Shown piece after piece: positions 23,422 to 64,000 of a stretch of 64,000 nt of DNA. The notes below the pieces were generated by a model. That model made no database searches. It saw only the letters and a program-made list of their open reading frames with translations, and was not told the origin of the DNA. Source of the stretch: Halocaridina rubra. Its lineage: Eukaryota; Arthropoda; Malacostraca; Decapoda; Atyidae. The stretch lies in the NCBI GenBank assembly GCA_037179515.1, contig JAXCGZ010011673.1, forward strand, positions 1 to 64,000. Direction: 5' to 3'. A program made the translations under genes and the position numbers. Within the stretch, counting starts at the first letter, position 1, and each line of letters opens with the position of its first letter.

Positions 23422-26013
23422 TCATGAAGAATTTCTTTCTACTACGAAGGGCAGATAGATATTCCCATGAAAGCTTTCATAACAGGCTCTCTGAATAAGA
23501 ATTTTTCCTCTTCTTAGCAAGGGTGAAATTAGACCTAAGGGGTCAAAAACTATACTCACCAGTGACAGTAGTTTGTGTTGAATCAGCACTTCTCTAGCCT
23601 TCAGACCTTTCAAAGACTTGTCTGTATTAACATTCCTGATTACACTTATAACTAATACTTTAGGAGATCTAAATTCTCCATAAAAGTACTGATCCAATAC
23701 CCTTTGAAGTCTGGCGTTGTTGGATTTCCTTGCTTGCAGTGATATTACAGAATTTATCCACTCTACCTCTGCAGTATTGTATGCATCAAACTGCTTCTTT
23801 TCACTGGTACAAGCATTCCACAAATTACTTACATGGAAAGTCTCCAATATCTCCTCCAGCTGTTCTACTAGAGACTTCATTTGTCCAAAAATTCTCTGAA
23901 AATTGTGTGGGAGAATATGTGGATAAGCTTCCAGGGAACAGAATCTATAAAACTTCCAAGTGTAGTTTTATCTTCGTAACTCACTTCTTGCTAATTTACT
24001 CCAGTAAACTCTGGCTCCCACAACTTATTAACAGGCTCTATGGCCTTTTCACTCAACAACATATTAATAGGCTCTATGGCTTCAATCAGCTCATGTGTAG
24101 TAGTAGACAATAACTGTATTTCTACTCTCATAAGTTCGTTTTGCACATTACGGGGTCCATGTTGAGTATCAAGAGGAATATGGCCATACAACATGACATA
24201 ATCCGGTGTTTCCATCAAATTATAGGCATCCCACTTGTTAATATCACTAAAACACTGGCTAAAATGTAAGGCACCAGTAACAATGCCAATGTTCTCAAGT
24301 GCATCACTCTCAATATCTTCATCGGCCAACTTGTGACCTTTAGACTTTAACACATTTACAGCTTTTGCTAGTCCTGGAGTGCGGATGCTAATAACCTTAT
24401 CAACAACTATGAGTAATTTAACTCCATCTTCTTTTCCTATCTTGATAATCAGATTTACAATAGGAAAAGTTCCTTTCTTTGTTTCTGAAAGGAAAACATC
24501 AATGCCAAAAGATATTTCACATACTGGGTTCAATTTCAGTTTCAACTCGTTCCTTTCTTATAAAGAAACACTGTGAACCTTTGTCAAAGAATAACCTAGT
24601 GCTTACTCAAAAGTTTCCTTTGAACAGCTCATTTTTTTTCCACTGGCAGTAGGCAGAGCAGATGAAGGTAAACTCCGTTTCACCATTTGCCTTTGTACTA
24701 CATTCATAGTCATCACACCAATATGTTTCTTGTCCTTTTCTGAGTCAGAATGTTCTTGCTCATCACTTGACTCATCTATTAATTTTGAACCATTTCCTGA
24801 CTGTTCATTCAGAAATGTAGGATCTTCAAACCCTCTACGAAACTTTGATTCTCGTTTGTAGCACAAAGCTGCATGATGACCATTTTCCTTACACTTACTA
24901 CAGTTTAACTGTGTAAAAATTATTTTCACAATGCCCTAACTGAGTACATCTCAGACATTTGTTACTGTCTCTTACTTTATCTCTTCGTTCATTTATACTA
25001 ACTACTTTATTACACTGTTCAGACTTATAACCTTGCCAACCACAGATTTTACATTCTGTTTTACTCTTTACCCTTTTTGCAGCGGCATTGAAACTGCCTA
25101 CCTTCTTTTTATAGGACCGGGTCTCATCTCTCTGGTAGGCTTGGGTCTCTCCCTTTGTGTTATTTTTAGTGTTGTTGCCTTCTATATAATATATATATAT
25201 ATATTTTCCCAGTTCTATCAAGAGGGTCTCAAATGAATGATATTGTGTGTCTAGTTTCATGCTAATCCAGTTCTCCACATCATGTAATTTCAGCATCACG
25301 AGTTTTGAAAACACCCAATCAGTGTTCTCCATGTCTTTATAATTTTTCAAACTTCGAGTAATGGCTTCTACTTCCTGCTTGAACTTAAAGAGTGATGAAT
25401 AATGAGAAGAGGGAGTTGGTATTTGTACCAATTTCCTCATTGAATTTCGTACAAGCCTGTCCTTGCTGGCATAAACAGCTTGCAGCTGTTTAATGCATTC
25501 ATCATAACTCTCACTAGCAACAGGATATCCCTTTATGGTGTCTTTTGCATCTCCTTTAAGGGCATTTCTCAAGATGGTAAACTTTGTCATAGGCATAGAA
25601 GTAGTATGGACTAAACTATCAAACGTATCCCAAAACTCGTTCCTAACATCATAGTTTCCAGAGAACTGTGGTATTTTTACTTAAGGAAATCTAGGTGTGG
25701 GTTGTCCACTGGGGAGGCTTTAACTCTCGGAACTAGGAGCTCTAGTACTCTTCATAGTTCCTAACTTACGAATCCGTTCTAGGACAGCTAAGGTAATTTT
25801 ATTTCCTGTTTCAGCTAAATTGCCATTTTCTGTATCTTTCTCTTCAGAATCCTTTTTAAAGGGCTTATCCTCGACATATTCTTCATATTTCCTATCAAAT
25901 CTTCCAAATCTTTCTGTTAACGTTTGATGACATCTTTCTAAATAAGTAACAACAAGTTTTCCATCATCTTTGCTAAGTTCCGTTTGACACTGAACGCAAT
26001 CACGTGGAACCAA
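23422..26013 (-). mobile_element. Broken BEL/Pao LTR retrotransposon (gag, protease and pol fragment)
   Basis: Minus-strand frames follow the order of a Pao-type polyprotein. A gag N-terminal part (26013-25720) comes first. A DUF1759-like gag core follows (about 25700-25100), with the typical PQFSGNY and FWDTFDSLVH signatures; an in-frame TAA lies just before it. Cys-rich segments resembling zinc knuckles come next (CKICGW, CLRCTQLGHC, CSKCKENGHH; about 25085-24860). A DUF1758-like aspartic protease region (about 24545-24000) and the end of a polymerase segment with the FDPLGLISP motif of the Pao family (23880-23422) complete it. Most of the reverse transcriptase, the RNase H and the integrase are absent, and several frameshifts separate the pieces. 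No clear LTR pair was found. Confidence 0.8.
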
Positions 26014-26576
26014 TTCCCGAAGACGTTGTCATGCTTCCGATTTAACCGACGTATTGAGAAAGCAAATAGAACATGAGAGAACGATAACACATAGTTGATG
26101 TAATTATGTTATCAAAGAATCCACAATATTCTTTATACATCCACAATGCAATAAACATTCACTCTGTAAAGAGTATCAAAGGACAGTCTTTCAAAAATTC
26201 AAGATAATAACATACAGTTACTCAATTTCGTCAATTATGACGCCAATCCTTAAAGAGTAAAACACTATTCGTCAAATAAGCAAGAGTTTTAAGACAAAAC
26301 TGCTAAGTCAGCAACAGTAAATGGGAAATGTAATGTAAAACACACAAGTCCTTCAATAAATGACACTGTTCACCCAGCAGCAGGTGGGTCACTACCTTTT
26401 ATTTAGTTACGTAAACAAACGAATTAATATGACGACACAGATATCGTTAATAAGGAAATATGAACACACACAAATCCCCTACAAATAACCACTATTCACC
26501 CAGCCGAAATTGGGTACTAATTTCTAATTTACTTAGTAGACGTTTAACCACGAAAGTATATTTATTTTCCACAAGA

Positions 26577-27185
26577 GAGGATGAAAGGACAAAGTTGAAT
26601 GTAATGGAGATGAGGTGTTTGAAAAGTATGATTTGTAAGGAAGGTGTCGGACAGATTAGATCAGAGAGTATTGAGTTGGTTTGGACACATGGAAAGGATG
26701 AGTGATGAGCGAATATTGAAGAGAATGTGGAATGCAGAAGTGGTTGAAGATAGGTCAAGAGGGAGACTTAGAATGAGATGAATGGATGGCGTGAAAAGGG
26801 CATTGAATGCACGTGGAATGTCAGTGGAGCAGGGAAGAGTGCCTGCAAGACTTAGGAATGAGAGGAGGAAAATTGTGTATAGGTGACACAGGCCAAAGGA
26901 ATTTCCCGCACTTGCTACCTCAGTGAACTGTGATGGACGGGTGTGAGGGGAGTTGCCATGCGATGAAGCGATGAGGATAAACCAGCTGCGGCTGTCGAGC
27001 TCATTATAGAATACTCTTGCCCGCTTACCTCTTGGATGACCCAAGGAGGGTGGAAATGTACCAACCCTTACTCCCCAGGGAACTAAAAAGATTGGTTGAG
27101 GTATGTGTGGATCGAGGTGAATGCGTGTTTCTTGGGTCGACAACCCCCTTACAAGGGGTATGTCGCCATGTGTATATGTACGCAC
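26577..27185 (+). mobile_element. 3' end of a second LINE family
   Basis: The first about 300 bp encode the usual C-terminal tail of a LINE polymerase (FGHMERMSDERILKR near 26680, then a degenerate Arg-rich stretch), with frameshifts and a TGA in place of the usual Trp codon. The rest is its 3' untranslated region, ending in CTTACAAGGGG and TGTGTATATGTA. Pieces of this tail recur at 29110-29338, 35835-36003 and 49600-49722 on the plus strand, and at 53383-53795 and 59130-59200 on the minus strand. The family is therefore the main dispersed repeat of the cadherin introns. Confidence 0.7.
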
Positions 27186-27635
27186 TTCTCCTTTTAATAA
27201 CTTGCATAGTGAGAATTCTAAGATGCCAACATATTAAGGACTATTAATTTTCTCAGTTACATTAAAAATTAGATATCATTTCTTCCATTTATTAAGAAGT
27301 AGCTACTGATAAAATTCCATAATTTATAAGCTGAGAACAACCGTTCAAATATCAAGTAAGACTTACGGTGCATTTAAAATGTAAAGGAATTTAAGTTTCT
27401 TTATGTAATATGTTTCAACTCTGAGAATTAGGGAGAGGTAATTGGTAATTATTTTCGAGTGATCTGTTTTGAAGTGTGACCTTGGAACCGAAATGAAGTA
27501 AGAGCCAGGCACTGTATTCAAAGAGTTAACAATGGATTTTATATTCCAGGGATGGTTATTGCAAGTGACCACTATTTTTCCCCCTCTCTCTACTACACAC
27601 CTGTAGTGCCATCTAGTCATACATATTTAGCTTAT

Positions 27636-27800
27636 GGGGGGTTTACACGGTCAAACGGTTCGTCGAACGCGGTTCGACAGACAAGTGTTTGAAGTGATGT
27701 TCGAACGTGTGAACGGGGTATTATTCATAAATACCCCGTTCACACGTTCAGACATCGCTTCAAACACTTCTGTCGAACCGTTTGACCGTGTAAACCCCCT
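27636..27800. mobile_element. Foldback (MITE-like) element, about 165 bp
   Basis: The left end GGGGGGTTTACACGGTCAAA pairs with the right end TTTGACCGTGTAAACCCCC, and the palindrome runs to the centre (ATACCCCGTTCACACG and its complement). TTA lies on both outer sides and may be a target duplication. No coding sequence is present. Confidence 0.8.
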
Positions 27801-27839
27801 TTAGAGGAAGTTTTGTTCGTTCTGCTGTTTTTGCAAAAT

Positions 27840-27860
27840 AGAGAGAGAGAGAGAGGAAAG

Positions 27861-27942
<82 letters not shown>
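27840..27942. repeat. (GA)n microsatellite with GGA interruptions
   Basis: About 100 bp of GA broken by short GGAAAGAG and GAGGAGA interruptions. Overlapping minus-strand open frames are serine/leucine repeat artefacts. Confidence 0.97.
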
Positions 27943-27946
<4 letters not shown>

Positions 27947-28169
27947 TAGGCCACAAGAAACAGTGTGAAAGCTTAACACTTACAAATTCACCATGTAGTA
28001 AGTTGGCCCATGGCACCCTCCGCCTTTTATTATACTGCAGATAAAGATTTTTAAGACATTAATAGAACAGTTCGATGTTAAGTCTTCCTTCAGTTACGGA
28101 TCTTTTTATATACCTCCACCTACAAGAATGTTTTTGCATACGTGTTACACATCTCTTGTTATCACTTCA

Positions 28170-28315
28170 CACCTGACAAGTCACAACACTCAACGTCTCT
28201 GTTTCCCTGCTGTATGTTTTCTTCGTACCCAGGCCAGACGAGGGCAATTTTCTTCGCCTGCCCTGGTGTAATGATGGAAATTTTCTTTGCCCGTCCTTGT
28301 GTCACACTCATAAAA
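28170..28315 (-). repeat. Dispersed repeat shared with two cadherin introns
   Basis: The phrase read on the minus strand as GGGCAAAGAAAATTTCC, with a nearby GGGCAGGCGAAGAAAATTGCCC, resembles blocks at 44485-44605 and 50655-50730. Those contain (G/A)GGCAAAGAA..CTGCCCTCAT(C/T)GGGC on the plus strand. The three copies are diverged and I cannot name the family. Confidence 0.45.
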
Positions 28316-28490
28316 ATCACACTATATACTGCTAAACTCGAAAAAAAAATCACACTATATACTGCTAAACTCGATAAAAAAAAATCACACTATATACTGC
28401 TAAACTCGAGAAAAAAAATCGCACTATATACTGCTAAATTCGAGAAAAAAAATCACACTATATTCTACTAAACACGAGAAAAAACATCCA
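28316..28490. repeat. 34-bp minisatellite, five copies
   Basis: The unit AATCACACTATATACTGCTA, followed by AACTCGAGAAAA, is repeated five times with small changes and length variation in the A run. It is not coding; the plus-strand frame through it is a repeat artefact. Confidence 0.85.
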
Positions 28491-29109
28491 CTCTGACAAA
28501 ATGGCGCGTTTAACAAAAGCAGATTAGGAACAAAAGTTGTGACGTCATTTACTGACTCCAATTAGAGTAATTCTACTTGGTTGATTGTTCCATTTAATCA
28601 CTTGATCCGAATTTAACAAAAGTTAACAAGCATTAAACTTACCTCACAGTAATTGAAATATTTGGATTACAAATATACTGAAATAAGAGGCAGCTTTTGC
28701 TGTAATGAACTTATTACTACTGTAGACAGGAAATTTGATTCTTTTTTTTATTGTTAACGTACTCAGCAGTGCTTCAGAACTTACTTCCCTTGGAACAGTT
28801 TTGGCTTGACCTCTGACCTGACCAAACTTCGTGTCCTGCACATCACAGAACACCGAAAATATATCCTAAAAACTAGTTATGTGAACCCAAGCTAATATTG
28901 AATTTATATAAGTAAAATGCAAATGAGACTGAAATTTGATTAATTATATCCATCAAAATTATGCATACAACCTTCACACACACTCACATACATACGCACG
29001 AACGTGCACACATACATCAAATGAAAGAGAATAATCTTTGTAAAATATTACATATGTGAAAAGTGAAGCAATGCATATCTGTGTATAAAGCTACAATAGT
29101 TATTAGATG

Positions 29110-29338
29110 AAGCAGGGAGAGTAGACCAGCAAATGCTATCAAGCCTCATGGAAGATCATTGTCCACTTACATTGTGGATGACCAAAGCAGCGTGGCAGTG
29201 GAGGAATTATGGTGACATTCTATCCAAAAGGATCTACAGTGAGTGATTTAGTTAAACTGGCTTGAGATGAATTAGTATGCTTTGACTCGACCCCCCTTAC
29301 AATAGGCTCTGTGGCCTCTGTATATGCATGTATGTATT
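29110..29338 (+). mobile_element. LINE 3'-tail fragment
   Basis: The stretch from CACTTACATTGTGGATGACC to the end of the block near GCATGTATGTA, including TTTGACTCGACCCCCCTTAC, matches the untranslated tail at 26930-27185. There is no coding part. Confidence 0.5.
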
Positions 29339-29988
29339 CCCTTTCCATTTCAGTCTCTTCCTACGACACAGGGGATACATGGGTGGAATTATTTTTTTCT
29401 ACTTCAAAAGGTATAAATGTTTGAAATAGAAGTCTAACAATTCATTCATTATAGTGCATAAAAGCTAATCTATGCAGGTTTCTCTTTCATATAAAACAAA
29501 TATGAAAATGACATCTAAAAAGTGTCTAATACGTACATCAGTGAATATGAAAGACCACCGATATAACCAACATCATGAACAAGCATTTGCAGGAGGTCAG
29601 ACATGTTTGTCTATCCTGTGACTTTCCATTAAAAAAACCCACTACCAACTTACCTAAAAATGTATTAGTTCTCTCCAGCTGGAGTAGCTTTCTACAGAGT
29701 TCATGATCCGTAAGCACAGTTAGAATTGATTATAAACCTTAATATACATTGCAATAGAGGTTTCAATGGAGCGCACAGCCACAATAGTAAAGGTAAGCAA
29801 TACTGTAAAGTGGACTTTTAACTATTTTTATGTATTAGATAAAGAATTTAGATTATTTTTCTATGTTTTAGAGTTTATTTTTAGCATTGGTGGGGGACAT
29901 AGGTTTGAATTATAGGTGTGTTTCAAGTTAAGTCGAAATCCGACTAAAGTCAGCTGTCAGGAATGGAACCCTAACGTAAAGTGGGGAC

Positions 29989-30145
<157 letters not shown>

Positions 30146-32109
30146 TAATGAAGTTTCTTTTAAGAAGGATACATCAGTTACCGCATTAAAATATCCTTCA
30201 AAATATCAATACACATGCACACATATTCATGTTTTAAAAGGAAAAATAATGTAACAAATATTACAAGTATATTTACAAAAAATTTGTATAAAACAACAGC
30301 TGCCTGGGCAGCTATACACTCAGAGTTATAATAAAAAATGCACTGTTACCATCTTCCCAGCTCATAAAAAATATGAAACCTCCATTTTATAGAATATTGG
30401 GCACTATCACAATCACTTCCATTAGTAAATAACGAGTCTACTAGGAACGGAATGATTAGAAAAAACAGGGTGACATGATGTCGTACAACAGCGGAGCATT
30501 TCTGTGAGATAAGATCAGCAACCATAAGCAGCAGTTAGTACATGAACAAACATAATAAAATTAACATAAAAGGTCAGAACACGACCCAGTTCATAATGCT
30601 GATCTTGAAGCACAAATATACTCTATGTCCTGTACAAAAGATAGAAACCTGAGCTGGTGTGTATGAAGCATCTCAGAGTATTTTGATAAAATTATACTTT
30701 CCTTGTTTTCAGCCAGATATTTTTTCATAACTCTCACCCAAGTTAAAAACAAGACCAGTACGATTTTAACAAAATATTCCGAGAGGCTTTATACATACCC
30801 GCCCTGCATCTCCAGTTTTAGTATGGTACATAACATACAGTAAAAAATTGCAAATAAATGACACTGTGGATACTACAGAGGAAGCCAGTATTGGGAAGCT
30901 ATCGAAAATTGGTCTGTGCTGATACTGCCTATAGATATTGTAATAAAAAATACAATAAAATTGTAGCAATAAGAATGTAGTCATAAAAAATGCTGCATTT
31001 CTATACCTGTTCTCTAAGTAGAAATTCAAGGGCAGTAAGACCAGGGTTTATATAGGATTAAATATTTCCGATCAAAAAACCATCGCACGAACTACATGAA
31101 AGCTGTTAACCCGGTCTCTTGCCTGCCGAAGGACACTTGTGAAACATTTATAAATAAAGAACTGCTGCTTTTGGCACAACATTATTTTCAATTATAATTT
31201 CCAGACCAAAAATATATGAATTAGACATTACAAAATTTGCTAGAAGTAATCATAAATTAAATATAAAAGATATACACCTAAATGAACATTTATCATCAAG
31301 ATCTATTCCCTAACTATTAATATAGAATCAAAGAGTTATCTCCATAACCATTTTGTTTATAATTAGTTTTTACATTAACCAATATCCATTCGAACAAGTC
31401 ATACTCTCTCGTACCTGAAGATCAAACCCTGTCGGTTCACACAACAGAAAATATAAACATTCTGAGGAGCAAATGATTTTTGCTCTTTCAATTATATACA
31501 ATAATCATCAGTGCCTCTATATACATATATTTACATTCCATAAACTGTTTTGTCCTGCAATACTTGGCAGAGACAATTCTGCCAGTAAGAGTTAGCTAAC
31601 AGTTCAGTCGCTAATTAGCACCAATGACCTCTGGTCAAAACGATTAGTGACGGGAAACATTAAGAATCAATGGTGCCAGACTCTAAGATGATCATCAATA
31701 GACTTTCAAAAAGTGTCATACTAACTATTTCCATCATTTCACATAAGAAATACTCAAGGGTAAGACAAAAATAAATTGGCACTGTGCCCAATGTTTATCA
31801 GTCTACAAATATAAAAATAGTTGTAATTTTTTATGTCTTATTACAGTTAATGATGATCTTCGGAATTCAGGCACACTGGAAGATATACATTTAAGTTACA
31901 GTAACTATTTTAATTGGCTTTTTAGGCACTATGAAATGGCAGCTGCATTTTTTTAGATTTCAGTCAAAAAGGTTACAGTCCTTGTAACGAGTTTGTTCTC
32001 TTTCAGTGACATGTCAATTCGCAAAATGATGCTCTGAAGCCAGTCTGTGTCCAATGCTTAAATGCTCCTCATTTTTCACATTTCGTAATGTGATAAACAG
32101 AATGTACAA

Positions 32110-64000
<31,891 letters not shown>

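Noticed and set aside
26661..27185. A 174-residue minus-strand frame
   Set aside because: Antisense to the LINE tail; a similar antisense frame appears at 53629-53820 over another copy of the same tail.

Overview
The window is from an animal nuclear genome and contains one protein-coding host gene. The long arrays of TTAGG/CCTAA (the arthropod-type telomere motif), the large intron-rich gene, the long (AT)n and (GA)n tracts and the LINE/SINE families suggest an arthropod. A decapod crustacean is my best guess, but it is an inference and not proven by this sequence.

Layout. 1-11279: degenerate telomere-motif arrays that change strand several times and enclose three copies of an A/T-rich foldback spacer. 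11280-17760: non-coding, rich in minisatellites and one large foldback element. 17760-27190: a transposon cluster with tRNA-derived SINE copies, a broken LINE (about 18838-21640), a broken BEL/Pao LTR retrotransposon (minus strand, about 23420-26015) and a second LINE tail (26575-27190). 27190-32000: non-coding, with microsatellites, a foldback element and a short minisatellite.

32110-64000, minus strand: the 3' portion of a Fat-like cadherin gene (the kugelei/Fat2, vertebrate FAT1-3 group). I could place 32 coding exons by reading splice sites and checking phase at every junction. They join into one open frame of 8859 bases (2952 residues plus stop), entering from the right edge of the window. 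In order they encode about 18 cadherin repeats, a conserved membrane-distal region, two EGF modules, one laminin-G domain, four EGF modules, a transmembrane helix and a cytoplasmic tail of about 460 residues with the Fat-family YHWDxSDW motif. By comparison with the 34 repeats of the fly protein, roughly half the cadherin repeats and the start codon lie beyond the right edge.

The most unusual points are inside this gene. The 3' splice site of cytoplasmic exon 29 lies within a 58-bp satellite of about 13-14 units, each carrying a copy of the same acceptor. A 225-bp duplication has left a decayed but still open copy of the end of exon 9 in the next intron. The acceptor of the transmembrane exon has been duplicated 43 bp upstream. 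The telomere-motif block is also remarkable: palindromic spacers sit between outward-facing arrays, giving fusion-like symmetry.
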